Shown here in pieces: positions 35,025 through 45,360 of a stretch of 64,000 nt of DNA. How positions within the stretch are numbered: the stretch's first letter is position 1; every line of letters begins with the position of its first letter. The notes beneath the pieces were generated by a model. The model saw only the letters and a program-made list of their open reading frames with translations, ran no database searches and was not told where the DNA came from. The position numbers were made by a program, and so were the translations under genes. Source of the stretch: RHKX01 sp963823565 (GTDB lineage Bacteria; Actinomycetota; Thermoleophilia; Solirubrobacterales; 70-9); contig CAWGLR010000002.1 of assembly GCA_963823565.1 (NCBI GenBank), positions 1 through 64,000 of the forward strand, written 5' to 3'.

Positions 35025-36428
35025 CTATCCAGCCAGCAGCGGCAGCAGCGCCCCGAGCTTGACCTCGGTCTCCTCGAGCTCGGCGGCGGGATCGGAGTCG
35101 GCGACGATGCCGGCGCCGACGTAGAGGTGGGCGGTTCGGTCGCGGATCAGCGCCGATCGCAGCGCGACGCAGAACTCGCCGTCCTCGGCCGCGTCCATCC
35201 AGCCGACTGGCCCGGCGTACCAGCCGCGGTCCATGGCCTCGAGGTCGCGGATCGCCGCCTCGGCGGCGTCACCGCGGGGCTCGGCGCCGACCGCGGGGGT
35301 CGGGTGCAGCAAGCCGGCGAGCTCGAGGGCCGACCGCGACTCGGCGAGCTGGGCGTGGATCGGCGTCGCCAGGTGCTGAATGTTGGCGACCCTGACGACG
35401 ACCGGCTCGGGCGCCTCCTCGACCCAGACCGAGAGCGGCGCCAGGCGGCGGGCGATGCGGCGGGCGACGATCTCGTGCTCGGAGCGGTTCTTGGCGCTCG
35501 CGCGGAGCTGCTCGCCGAGGTGGTCGTCGACCGAGGGGTCGGCGCTGCGGCGCGCCGAGCCGGCGAGTGCGACCGTCGCGGCGACGGCGCCGCTGCGGCG
35601 GACGAGGAGCTCGGGGCTGGCGCCGATGAAGGCAGCCTCGGGGGTACCGACGCAGAAGACGAAGCAGGAGCCGAAGAGCTCGCGGAGCGCGCCGAACAGC
35701 GCTCCGGGCGAGTGCGCGGCGGGGGCGGTGACCTGCACCTCGCGGGCGAGGACGAGTTTCTCGAACTCGTCGGCGCGGATCCGCTCGACCGCCGCCGCGA
35801 CCGCGCGCTCGTAGTCGGCGGCGGGGCGGGCGGAGGCGACCTCGACGCGGCCCGGGCTCGGGTCCAGCGGCGGGAGCGGCGCCTCGCGCAGGCTCTCGAG
35901 GCGGGCGGCGAGGTCGCGGTGGAGGGCCGCGGGGTCGGCGCCCGGCTCCCAGAGGGCGCTCAGCGTCAGCAGGTGGCGGTCGCCGGAGCGGGCGATCAGC
36001 AGCTCGGGCAGGACCAGCTGCGCCGGAGGCAACGAGGACCACGTCGGGGTGCCGGCGCCGGCGGCATCGAAAGCCATCCCGCCGACCCAGAGCGGCCCGG
36101 CTCCCGGCGGCAGCTCTCCCGGCTCCTCAGCGAGGCGCCTGCGCATCACCGCCTCGGTGTCGGCGACGAGGTCCTTGGTCCGGCCGGGGCCGCGCGAGAC
36201 GACCTCGTGCGCGCTGCCGAGGCCGGCGATCGCCAGCCCGTCGCGGTCGGGCTCCTCCCAGAGGAACCAGCGGTCGTCGGCGCGCCGCGAGGCGAAGGCG
36301 GCCGCGCACGGATCGATCGCATCGATCTCGGCGGTGGCGCTGATCAGCCGGCGACGCCCGCCGGCGGCGGCGCGATCGGCGAGCCGCTCGATCGAGTCGA
36401 GAAGCTCGGATGTCACTACACGAGTCAT
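35025..36428 (-). CDS. menF: Isochorismate synthase
   Basis: Chorismate-utilising enzyme that makes isochorismate for MenD; 467 aa from the ATG at 36428. A GTG at 36452 would add 8 residues after a possible -10. The C-terminal chorismate-binding domain shows FEKLVLAREVQVTAP, FIGASPELLVRR, LAGSARRSADP and KNRSEHEIV, then HPTPAVGAEPRGDA and GWYAGPVGW. Isochorismate, salicylate and anthranilate synthases are close relatives; the men neighbourhood decides the call. menH- and menI-like genes are not visible. Confidence 0.9.
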   Translation of the reverse strand: MTRVVTSELLDSIERLADRAAAGGRRRLISATAEIDAIDPCAAAFASRRADDRWFLWEEPDRDGLAIAGLGSAHEVVSRGPGRTKDLVADTEAVMRRRLAEEPGELPPGAGPLWVGGMAFDAAGAGTPTWSSLPPAQLVLPELLIARSGDRHLLTLSALWEPGADPAALHRDLAARLESLREAPLPPLDPSPGRVEVASARPAADYERAVAAAVERIRADEFEKLVLAREVQVTAPAAHSPGALFGALRELFGSCFVFCVGTPEAAFIGASPELLVRRSGAVAATVALAGSARRSADPSVDDHLGEQLRASAKNRSEHEIVARRIARRLAPLSVWVEEAPEPVVVRVANIQHLATPIHAQLAESRSALELAGLLHPTPAVGAEPRGDAAEAAIRDLEAMDRGWYAGPVGWMDAAEDGEFCVALRSALIRDRTAHLYVGAGIVADSDPAAELEETEVKLGALLPLLAG

Positions 36429-36486
36429 CGTCGCCAACCCCGATTGGACCACATATCACCCGTCGCTTTCGCGCCGACAGCGCCCC

Positions 36487-36550
36487 GGTCCTGCCGCCAG
36501 AAGGTGGCGGGACCCGGCGAAACCGGACACGCAGCGGAGGATTTCGCCGG
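36487..36550 (+). repeat. Two-hairpin repeat, copy C
   Basis: Hairpin 1 is GGTCCTGCCGCC/GGTGGCGGGACC (36487-36498, 36503-36514) with loop AGAA; its two non-Watson-Crick positions are both G-U in plus-strand RNA. Hairpin 2 is CCGGCGAAA/TTTCGCCGG (36514-36522, 36542-36550). One pair is swapped relative to CCGGCCAAA/TTTGGCCGG of copies A and B, which is a compensatory change. The loop keeps CGGACACGCAGCGGAGG. It starts 2 bases behind the ilvN stop, read on the minus strand. Confidence 0.75.
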
Positions 36551-36552
36551 TT

Positions 36553-37107
36553 TTAACTCTCGGGGCGGGCGCGGGTGATCGCGACCTCGCCGGTGCGCGC
36601 CATCTCGATGAGGCCGTGCGGGCGGACCATCCGCTCGAACGAGTCGATCTTCTCGGTGGTGCCGGTGACCTCGACGGTGATCGAGCGCCGCGAGACGTCG
36701 ACGATGTGGGCGCGGAAGATGTTGGCGAACTCCATGATCTCCGCCCGGTTCTCGGCCGCCGCGTTGATCCGGAACAGCGCCATCTCCCGGGCGACGGCCG
36801 TCTCCGGCTCCATGTCGCGGATCTTGATGACGTTGACGAGCTTGTGGAGCTGCTTGGTGACCTGGTCGATCGGGTGGATCGCGCCGTCGACCGTCAGCGT
36901 CACCCGCGAGATGTCGGGATCCTCGGTCGGCCCGACCGCGAGGGTGTCGATGTTGAAGCCGCGGCGGCTGAACAGGCCGGCGATCCGGGCGAGCACGCCG
37001 GGCCGGTTCTCGACCAGCAGCGAGAGCAGGTGGCGGCGGCCAGTCAGCCCGCTCGAGGCGCGCAGCTCGTCGAGGTCCAGCAGCTCCTTGGTTCCCGGGT
37101 CGCCCAT
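36553..37107 (-). CDS. ilvN: Acetolactate synthase small (regulatory) subunit
   Basis: Regulatory subunit giving valine feedback control to IlvB; 184 aa. The ACT domain is LLSLLVENRPGVLARIAGLF then SRRGFNIDTLAVG (~27-60), followed by the C-terminal ALS_ss domain with ETAVAREMALFRI. It lies downstream of ilvB on the same strand, with a 174-bp gap filled by a structured element (37135-37253). That gap is unusual, because ilvB and ilvN normally adjoin. Confidence 0.94.
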   Translation of the reverse strand: MGDPGTKELLDLDELRASSGLTGRRHLLSLLVENRPGVLARIAGLFSRRGFNIDTLAVGPTEDPDISRVTLTVDGAIHPIDQVTKQLHKLVNVIKIRDMEPETAVAREMALFRINAAAENRAEIMEFANIFRAHIVDVSRRSITVEVTGTTEKIDSFERMVRPHGLIEMARTGEVAITRARPES

Positions 37108-37134
37108 CGCTAGATGGCCGATCCTACGGCCGGG

Positions 37135-37253
37135 CCCGTACGGGGGCGCCCAGGGCCGAGCAGATCGAGGACGCAGGTTGCGACGTGTGCTGAAGGCACA
37201 CGAGCAACCGAGGACGATGAGATGCGAAGCGCCATGGGCGTCAGCCGTGCGGG
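37135..37253 (+). ncRNA. Candidate structured RNA element, copy 1
   Basis: End stem: CCCGTACGG/CCGTGCGGG (37135-37143, 37245-37253) continues into GGCGCCCA/TGGGCGTC (37145-37152, 37235-37242) and GGC/GCC. Core strands are GAGCAGATCGAGGACGCAGG and CGAGGACGATGAG...ATGCGAAGCGCC. An inner hairpin is GGTTGC/GCAACC with CGTGTGC/GCACACG inside. The core recurs at 46961-47084. Both wobble pairs in the end stem are G-U in plus-strand RNA and would be A-C mismatches in the minus-strand ilvB-ilvN transcript. Function unknown; a repeat at the DNA level is an alternative. Confidence 0.55.
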
Positions 37254-37281
37254 TGCGGTCGTGGGGTCGGTCATCTATCCC

Positions 37282-38961
37282 TCATCCCACCATGTCCCGG
37301 GCGGCGGAGCCGGCCGGGATCATCGGGTAGCAGTTCTCGTTCGGCGTGACGATGACGTCGAGCAGGACCGGGCCGGGCGTCTCGAGCGCCTGCTTCATCG
37401 TCCCGGCCAGCTCGTTCTTGTCCTCGCAGCGCATGCCGGTCCAGCCGAACGCCTCGGCGAGCTTGACCCAGTCGGGGCTCGGCCCCATCTCGACCGACTT
37501 GTAGCGCTCCTCCCAGAACAGCTCCTGCCACTGGCGGACCATTCCGAAGTGGCCGTTGTTCATCAGGAAGACCTTGACGTCGAGGTCGTGGGCCGCGGCG
37601 GTCGCGAACTCCTGGCAGACCATCACGAGGCTGCCGTCGCCGGCGAGGCAGACCACGGTCTCGTCGGGCATCGCGACCTTCGCCCCGATCGCCGCCGGGA
37701 GGCCGAAGCCCATGGTCCCGAGGCCGCCGGAGTTGAGCCAGCGATTCGGCTTGGCGAAGCTGTAGTACTGCGCCGCCCACATCTGGTGCTGGCCGACGTC
37801 GGAGGTGATGATCGCGTCGCCGTCGGTCGCCTTGTAGAGCTCCTCGACCATCCGCTGCGGCTTGATCTCGTTGTCGGTCGAGTCCTCGTAGCGGAGCGGG
37901 TGCTGCTCCTGCCAGCCGTGGATCCGGGTCCACCACTCGTCGAAGCGAGCGGGGTCGGCGTCCTGCGCGCGGTACTCGTTGGTGAGCTTCGGCAGCACGT
38001 CCTTGGCGTCGCCGACGATCGGGATGTGGGCGGGGACGTTCTTGGAGATCTCCGCCGGGTCGACGTCGATGTGGACGAACTTGGCGCGTGGCGCGAACTC
38101 GCTCAGCTTGCCGGTGATCCGGTCGTCGAAGCGGGCGCCGATCGCGACGATCAGGTCGGCCTCGTCCATCGCGTAGTTCGCTGCGCGGGTGCCGTGCATC
38201 CCGAGCATCCCCAGCCACTGCTCGTGCGGCGCCGGGAACGCCCCGAGTCCCATCAGCGTGCAGGTGACGGGGAAGTTGTCCGAGCCGGCGAGCTCGCGCA
38301 GCTCCTCTGAGGCGCCGGCGTTGATGACGCCGCCGCCGACGTAGAGGACCGGCCGGCGGGCATTGGCGAGCGCCTTGGCCGCGATCCGGATCTGCTTGAT
38401 GTTGCCCTCGGTGGTCGGCTGGTAGCCGGGGAGCTTCGGCGTGCCGGTGATCGGCTCGTAGTCGATGTCGGCGCGCGAGAGGTCCTGCGGGATGTCGACC
38501 AGCACCGGCCCCGGGCGCCCCGACTTCGCGATGTGGAACGCCTTGTGGATGTAGTCGGGGATCTGGGCCGGGTCGGTGACGAGGAAGGAGTGCTTGACGA
38601 CCGGCAGCGTCATCCCGGTCACGTCCGCCTCCTGGAAGCCGTCGGTCCCGATCAGGTCGGTACGGACCTGGCCGGTGATGAACACGGTCGGCACCGAGTC
38701 CATGTGGGCGTCGGCGATCGCGGTGATCAGGTTCGTCGCCCCGGGACCCGAGGTCGCGAACGCGACCCCTACCTGGCCGGAGGCCTTGGCGTAGCCCTCG
38801 GCGGCGTGGCCGCCGCACTGCTCGTGCCGCACCTGGATGTGCTCGAAGTCGGCGTCGTAGAGCGCGTCGTAGAGCGGCAGGCTGGCGCCGCCGGGAATCC
38901 CGAACACGTGCTTGACCCCTTCGGCCTTGAGGGCCTCGCAAAGGGCATCGGCGGCACGCAT
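37282..38961 (-). CDS. ilvB: Acetolactate synthase large subunit
   Basis: ThDP/FAD enzyme condensing pyruvate with pyruvate or 2-oxobutyrate; 559 aa. FGIPGGASLPLYDAL and RHEQCGGHAAEGYA (with the catalytic Glu-type region) open the protein. FATSGPGATNLITA is the ALS signature, and the ThDP motif is AGDGSLVMVCQEFATAA then NNGHFGMVRQWQ. The start is the ATG at 38961, with GGAGG about 10 nt upstream. A TAGACT box (39048-39053) lies ~87 nt upstream, so it has a real leader. I found no BCAA-rich leader peptide in it. Confidence 0.95.
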   Translation of the reverse strand: MRAADALCEALKAEGVKHVFGIPGGASLPLYDALYDADFEHIQVRHEQCGGHAAEGYAKASGQVGVAFATSGPGATNLITAIADAHMDSVPTVFITGQVRTDLIGTDGFQEADVTGMTLPVVKHSFLVTDPAQIPDYIHKAFHIAKSGRPGPVLVDIPQDLSRADIDYEPITGTPKLPGYQPTTEGNIKQIRIAAKALANARRPVLYVGGGVINAGASEELRELAGSDNFPVTCTLMGLGAFPAPHEQWLGMLGMHGTRAANYAMDEADLIVAIGARFDDRITGKLSEFAPRAKFVHIDVDPAEISKNVPAHIPIVGDAKDVLPKLTNEYRAQDADPARFDEWWTRIHGWQEQHPLRYEDSTDNEIKPQRMVEELYKATDGDAIITSDVGQHQMWAAQYYSFAKPNRWLNSGGLGTMGFGLPAAIGAKVAMPDETVVCLAGDGSLVMVCQEFATAAAHDLDVKVFLMNNGHFGMVRQWQELFWEERYKSVEMGPSPDWVKLAEAFGWTGMRCEDKNELAGTMKQALETPGPVLLDVIVTPNENCYPMIPAGSAARDMVG

Positions 38962-39094
38962 CGGATTCGACCTCCAGGAACTAGGGCTGCAAAGGGTACG
39001 AATGCCACGGCCGGCCCCTCGAAACGGCCGAACCGCGGCTGCAAGACAGTCTAACACCCGGTTTTCGGCCCCCCGCGGGGGGTTTGGGCCGCTG

Positions 39095-39391
39095 TCAGCG
39101 GGCTTGCGGGCGCCGGAAATCGGGCCCGGGCCGGACCTCGGTGACGTCGGGGAGGTACATGTCCTCGCCGCAGCGGTGGCAGACCTGCACGTAGAGCTTG
39201 TGCACGGCGCCGCAGCGGGGGCAGCGCCGCTCCGGCTCGGAGTGCTCGCGGCGGGAGAAGACCGCCGCGAGCAGCCCCAGGCCCGGGACGAGGAAGCCGA
39301 TCGCGAACCAGAGCAGGAAGCTCCCGCCCTTCGCGCGACCGATCAGGCCGGTCGCCAGCCCGAAGCTGGCCATGATCACGACGAATGCCAC
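39095..39391 (-). CDS. Small membrane protein with zinc ribbon
   Basis: About 98 aa from a GTG at 39391. Two hydrophobic segments (~3-15 and ~22-42, FLLWFAIGFLVPGLGLLAAV) are followed by a four-Cys zinc ribbon, CPRCGAVHKLYVQVCHRCG. The topology would place the ribbon in the cytoplasm. The longer upstream frame is Arg-rich noise. Function unknown. The 130-bp gap to ilvB contains the 14-bp palindrome CCCCCCGCGGGGGG (39069-39082). Confidence 0.7.
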   Translation of the reverse strand: MAFVVIMASFGLATGLIGRAKGGSFLLWFAIGFLVPGLGLLAAVFSRREHSEPERRCPRCGAVHKLYVQVCHRCGEDMYLPDVTEVRPGPDFRRPQAR

Positions 39392-39438
39392 GACCCCATT
39401 GTCGCGGGGCGACGGGCTCGCGTCTATGGTCGGCGGTC

Positions 39439-39797
39439 GTGGACACCGCCCGCGCCCGGCCGGAGGACCTCGACGAGCTGCCCCTCGACCGGCTCCGCGA
39501 CCTCGAGCTCGAGGCGGGCTCGGGACCCGGACAACCCGCCTACGTCGCCTCCGCCTCCGGCGTCGCCCGGCGCGGCCGCAACGTCTACTGATCGGCGACG
39601 AGTCCAACCACCTCGCCCGCTTCGACCTCACCGACGCCGGGCCCGGCACCCTGCACCGCGCTCTCGCCGGCGAGGTGCCGACCGACCCTGACGAGCGGAC
39701 CCGGCACAAGGCGGACCTGGAGGCGCTGACCGTCCTTCCGGCCCGCCCCGCTCCCCTCGCTGCCGAAACCCAGCAGCTCCGCCGCGGGGGCTACTGA
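39439..39797 (+). pseudogene. Frameshifted, truncated remnant of an actinobacterial hypothetical protein
   Basis: From the GTG at 39439 (TATGGT box 8 nt upstream) the frame reads LDELPLDRLRDLELEAG...AYVASASGVARRGRNVY and hits a stop at 39591. The following frame continues at once with IGDESNHLARFDLTDAGPG then LEALTVLP and stops at 39797. One lost base near 39592 (TAC-nTG-ATC) explains the break. The joined ~118 aa resemble only the N-terminal part of a family I recall as ~280-300-residue beta-propeller-like proteins, so the 3' two-thirds is missing as well. The family name is not certain. Confidence 0.6.
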
Positions 39798-41146
39798 ACG
39801 CCCGACTCCGTTGTGCCGAGCGGGCGGTGGCTGCCGCCGCGGGCGTAGACCTCGGTCTTCAGCGGCGCCGGGTGGCCGATCGAGCCGACCTCGGCGGTGT
39901 CGCGGCGGAAGGGAAGCCCGATCGTCCAGTCGGCGACGGCGCGGAGCTTGCGGGCGAGGCCCGGGATCTGGCTGACGTGGTAGGTCCGCGCCGCCCACCA
40001 GGCGGGGAAGCCCGACAGCGTCTTGCCCCCCTGCGCCTTGCCGAGCGAGGCGACGGCCTTGTAGCGGCCGAGGTTCACGAAGGAGCCGCGGTTGCGGTAC
40101 TTGAAGGTCGCACGCCGGCCGACCCCGAGGTTCGCGGCCATGTTCCGAGCGGCCACCCGGGCCTGGCGGATCGCGTGCTGCGCGGTCGGCGGGCAGATCC
40201 CGCCATCCGGGTTCGGCACCGCGGCGCAGTCGCCGGCCGCGAAGACCCCCTCGAAGCCGGGAACGGCGAGGTGGTCGTCCACGGGGACGCGCCCGCGCTC
40301 GTCCAGCGGCACGCCCATCTCCTTCAGGGACGGGTGGGAGACGACCCCGGCGGTCCAGACGACGGTCCGGGTCGGGATCCGCTCGCCGGTCGAGAGCTGG
40401 ACGTGCTCGGGGCCGACCTCGTCGAGGGTCGTGCCGAGGCGGATGTCGATCCCACGGCCCCGGAGCTCGTGCACGGCGTAGTCGGCGAGCTTCGGGTCGA
40501 TCTCCGGCAGGACGCGGCCGGTCGCCTCGACGAGGATCCAGCGCATCCCCTGGAGCCGGGCGCGCGGGTAGCTCTCCATCGCGTCCGCCGCGAAGTCCTG
40601 GAGCTCGGCCAGCGCCTCGAGCCCCGCGTAGCCGCCGCCGACGAAGACGTAGGTCAGGAGCTCGCCGCGGACCTCGGGGTCCTCGCAGGCGTTCGCCGCC
40701 TCGAGGGTCTCGACGATGTGGTTGCGGAGCCAGATCGCGTCGGCGAGGCTCTTGAAGCCGATCGCGTGCTGGTCGAGGCCCGGCACCGGCAGCGAGCGGC
40801 TGACCGAGCCCAGGGCGAGCAGGAGCTGGTCGTAGTGGAGCTCGCTCGTCTCGCCGCCGTGGCTGGTCAGCTCGACGACGCGGCGGGCGGCGTCGTGCCC
40901 GGTGACCGCGCCGAGGCGCAGGTAGGTGCGATTGAGCATGTCGCGCAGCGGCGTCACGACGTGCCGCGGCTCGAGCATCCCGGCGGCCGCCTCCGGGAGC
41001 AGCGGCGTGTAGAGCAGGAAGTTGACGTCGTTGACGAGGGTCAGGCGGGTCGACTGCCGCGGCAGGATCCGCTCGAGCTCGCGGGCGGCGTTCGCCCCGG
41101 CGAATCCCCCTCCGGCGATGACGACGTCATGAGCCATGGGAATCAT
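39791..41146 (-). CDS. ndh: Type II NADH dehydrogenase (FAD-dependent)
   Basis: Single-subunit, non-pumping NADH:quinone oxidoreductase, 451 aa, peripheral on the membrane. The FAD Rossmann motif is IAGGGFAGANAAREL (~10-24), the NAD motif is VFVGGGYAGLEALAEL, and GVFAAGDCAAVPN is the second FAD contact. AQHAIRQARVAARN and an amphipathic C-terminus follow. It would reduce the menaquinone made by the men cluster. The start is the ATG at 41146 or 41137. A TACAAG box (41157-41162) lies 10 nt before the first, within a symmetric site. Confidence 0.88.
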   Translation of the reverse strand: MIPMAHDVVIAGGGFAGANAARELERILPRQSTRLTLVNDVNFLLYTPLLPEAAAGMLEPRHVVTPLRDMLNRTYLRLGAVTGHDAARRVVELTSHGGETSELHYDQLLLALGSVSRSLPVPGLDQHAIGFKSLADAIWLRNHIVETLEAANACEDPEVRGELLTYVFVGGGYAGLEALAELQDFAADAMESYPRARLQGMRWILVEATGRVLPEIDPKLADYAVHELRGRGIDIRLGTTLDEVGPEHVQLSTGERIPTRTVVWTAGVVSHPSLKEMGVPLDERGRVPVDDHLAVPGFEGVFAAGDCAAVPNPDGGICPPTAQHAIRQARVAARNMAANLGVGRRATFKYRNRGSFVNLGRYKAVASLGKAQGGKTLSGFPAWWAARTYHVSQIPGLARKLRAVADWTIGLPFRRDTAEVGSIGHPAPLKTEVYARGGSHRPLGTTESGVQ

Positions 41147-41156
41147 TATTGCGGAG

Positions 41157-41190
41157 CTTGTAACGCATTGCTACAAAGTGCCGTAACGCA
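41157..41190. promoter_or_regulatory. Operator-like site upstream of ndh
   Basis: TTGTAAC-GCATT-GCTACAA (41158-41176) is an imperfect inverted repeat, and GTAACGCA occurs twice, 23 bp apart (41160-41167, 41183-41190). It overlaps the probable ndh -10 box TACAAG. The TTGT...ACAA frame recalls redox-repressor operators such as Rex, but the inner bases differ, so the regulator is unknown. Confidence 0.4.
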
Positions 41191-41245
41191 CGAATGCGGG
41201 CCGATCGGCCCAGCCGTCGCGTACTCGGACCTGCACCCCTAACGG

Positions 41246-42150
41246 ATGCCCGCCGGGCGCCGATGGATGATCCGCCCCGTGAAGTCGTTCCTCAAGCGCA
41301 TCCTCCCCGCCGGCGCCGTCCGCCGCCTCCTCTACTTCAACCGGCTCCGCTGGATCACGAAGCTGCGCCTCCTCCATCACGACGGAGTGCGCCTTCGCGA
41401 CGATCCCGGGCGGAACCTTCGCTTCGTCCTCTGGGACCCGGAGGTCGAGAGCTTCAGCTACGAGCTCGGCAACCGCGACGAGCTCGCGGCCTTCGTCGCC
41501 GAGTTGCTCGGCGAGCCGCGGGAGCGGATCGCCGGGTTCATCGCCGAGGTCGGCGCCGACCCCGAGCTCAACGAGGAACTCACGCGGAGGATGCGGTGGC
41601 GCTTCGACGTCAAGACCCCACTCCCGGTCGGCAACAGGCTGCTCTGGTATGCGCTGGCTCGCGCCGCGAAGCCGCGGCTGATCGTCGAGACCGGCATCTA
41701 CCAGGGGCTCGGCTCGCTGACGCTGCTGCGGGCCCTCGACCGCAACGCCGCCGAGGGCGCCGAGGGTGAGCTGATCTCGATCGACTCCGACCCGCGCGCC
41801 GGCGTCGTCGTGCCCGACCGGCTCACCGCCCGGTGGCGCAAGGTCCTCGGGTTCACGAGCGACGTGCTCGAGCGCGAGGTGGACGGCCGCGAGGTCGACA
41901 TGCTGATCCAGGACACGCCGCACACCTACGACAACGCGTCCTTCGAGTACGGCGTCGCGGTGGCGCACGCCGGCCCGCGCCTCGTGCTGATCGACAGCGG
42001 CGGCGGCGTCACCCCCGCGCTTCCCGACGCGTGCGCCGGGCGCGACGCACGGATCGCGACGTTCCAGGAGCGCCCCCGCGAGCACTTCTACACGCCCGCC
42101 GGGACCCAGGTCGCCGTCGTCACGGCGCCGGGCGCAGGCGCCGCGGGCGA

Positions 42151-42154
<4 letters not shown>
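41246..42154 (+). CDS. Class I SAM-dependent methyltransferase domain protein
   Basis: 302 aa. An N-terminal helical region of about 140 residues precedes a Rossmann-like domain with IVETGIYQGLGSLTLLRAL (motif I variant, ~145-163), then ELISIDSDPRAG and VDMLIQDTPHTYDNASFEY. That is the pattern of Methyltransf_24-type enzymes, which often modify secreted glycans or natural products. A second ATG at 41267 is also a possible start. The stop overlaps the convergent gatB stop. The substrate is unknown. Confidence 0.75.
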
Positions 42155-43586
<1,432 letters not shown>

Positions 43587-43590
<4 letters not shown>

Positions 43591-45038
43591 CCCGCTGACC
43601 CCCTCCATGGCGCGGTCGGGTCGAACCCGATCGCGCCCTCGAGCGCGTGCGCGGCGTCGAGCAGGAGCGACTCGCCGAACGCCGGCCCGGCGATCTGCAG
43701 GCCGACCGGCAGCTCGGGGCCGCCGCCGTCGGGCTGTGCGAGGCCCGCCGGGATCGAGATCGCCGGGATGCCGGCGAGCGACATCGGCACCGTGCAGTAG
43801 TCGGACATGTACATCGCCAGCGGGTCGCCGGCGCGCTCGCCGAGGCCGAACGCGACCGAGGGCGACGTCGGCGCGATCAGCAGGTCGAACTCGCCGAAGA
43901 CGTCCGCGAAGTCGCGGGCGATCAGCGTCCGCACCCGCTGGGCGCGGCCGTAGTAGGCGTCGTAGTACCCCGACGAGAGCGCGTACGTGCCGAGCATGAT
44001 CCGCCGCTTGACCTCGGGGCCGAACCCGGCCGAGCGGGTCAGCTCGTACATCTCGTCCAGCGTCTCCGCGCCGACTCGCTCGCCGAACCGCACGCCGTCG
44101 TAGCGGGCGAGGTTGGCCGACGCCTCGGCCGGAGCGATCACGTAGTAAGCGGAGATGCCGTAGGAGGCGTGCGGGAGGTGGGTCTCGGCCACCTCGGCCC
44201 CGAGCGACTCGCAGAGCGCGATCGACCGCTCGAAGGCGTCGCGGACGCCGGCCTCGATCCCCTCCGCCTCGCTCGCGAGCTCGCGCGGGACGCCGATCCG
44301 GAGCCCCTTCAGGTCCTCGCGCTCGGGCGGGGAGACCCCCGCCTCGATGCCCGTTGCGGTCGAGTCGCGCGGGTCGGCCCCCGCCATCGCCCGCAGCAGA
44401 AGTGCCGCGTCGCGAACCGTCCGCGTGAACGGCCCGCACTGGTCCAGGGAGGAGGCGAACGCGATCATCCCCGAACGCGAGATCGCCCCGTAGGTCGGCT
44501 TCAGCCCGACCAGGCCGCAGAGGGCCGCGGGCTGGCGGATCGACCCGCCGGTGTCCGTCCCTAGCGCCGCCGGAGCGAGCCCGGCGGCCACCGCCGCGGC
44601 CGAGCCTCCCGAGGACCCGCCGGGGACGCGCTCGGGGTCCCAGGGGTTGCTGACGTCGCCGTAGGCCGAGTTCTCGTTCGACGAGCCCATCGCGAACTCG
44701 TCCATGTTCGTCTTCCCGAGGATCGACGCCCCGGCGCCGAGCAGCCGCTCGACCGCGGTGGCGGTGTAGGGAGGCAGGTAGCCCTCGAGGATGCGCGAGC
44801 CCGCCGTCGTCGGCACGTCCTCGACGCAGAAGATGTCCTTGATCGCGATCGGCGCTCCGCGAAGGTCGCCCTCGGCGGCAGGCTCGGGGGCCTGCCCGTC
44901 CCGTCCGTCGCGCCAGAGGAAGGCGCCGTGATCGTCGTCGAGGCAGGCGTAGGCTCCGTGCCACTCCGCGGCGGACAGGTTGCCTGAGGCGATCTCGCCG
45001 AGCCCCTCGGCGAGCGTGAGGTCGCGGATCTCGCTCAC
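43587..45038 (-). CDS. gatA: Asp-tRNA(Asn)/Glu-tRNA(Gln) amidotransferase subunit A
   Basis: Amidase-signature glutaminase of the GatCAB complex, 483 aa. The Lys-cisSer-Ser triad is K67 (PIAIKDIF), S142 (PGGSSGGSAAAV) and S166 (TDTGGSIRQPA). NTNMDEFAMGSSNE-type residues precede it (here KTNMDEFAMGSSNE). The GTG start overlaps the gatC stop as GTGA. Length and motifs rule out generic amidases, and the gatC/gatB neighbours confirm this. Confidence 0.96.
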
Positions 45039-45319
45039 GCCTGCGGCGAGGGGACGCGGAAGGAATCCTCGGAGGCGTCGGGCGCACCGCGGAGGGCGAC
45101 ATCGCGGTCGAGACTGGGCGTGACCGCGTCGTCGCGGAGCACGTTGTCGGCATCGATGACCCGGGCGGTCGGCTCGACGTCGTCGAGGTCGAGCCGCTCC
45201 ATGGCCTCGACGTGCTCGAGGATCCCGGACAGCTCGCCGGCCATCCGCTCGGTCTCCTCCTCGTCGAGGCGGAGGCGCGCCAGGCGGGCGACGTGGAGGA
45301 CCTGCTCGCGATCGATCAC
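45035..45319 (-). CDS. gatC: Asp-tRNA(Asn)/Glu-tRNA(Gln) amidotransferase subunit C
   Basis: 94-aa clamp subunit joining GatA and GatB. VLHVARLARLRLDEEE at ~8-23 and the ERLDLDDVEPTARV segment are diagnostic. The GTG start (45319) is 6 nt after a near-consensus TACAAT -10 box (45326-45331), which suggests a leaderless gatCAB transcript. Confidence 0.94.
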   Translation of the reverse strand: MIDREQVLHVARLARLRLDEEETERMAGELSGILEHVEAMERLDLDDVEPTARVIDADNVLRDDAVTPSLDRDVALRGAPDASEDSFRVPSPQA

Positions 45320-45360
45320 GCGGCGATTGTATGAGGCGGCGACGCGGGCGTCCGAAAGCG

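Noticed and set aside
38941..38975. A tRNA T-loop-like GGTCGAATCC before ilvB
   Set aside because: There is no acceptor, D or anticodon stem around it; the GGAGG part is the ilvB ribosome-binding site.
38962..39094. A possible BCAA leader peptide before ilvB
   Set aside because: The available frames have only scattered Val/Ile/Leu codons and no stop before ilvB, so they do not form a leader peptide like that of leuA.
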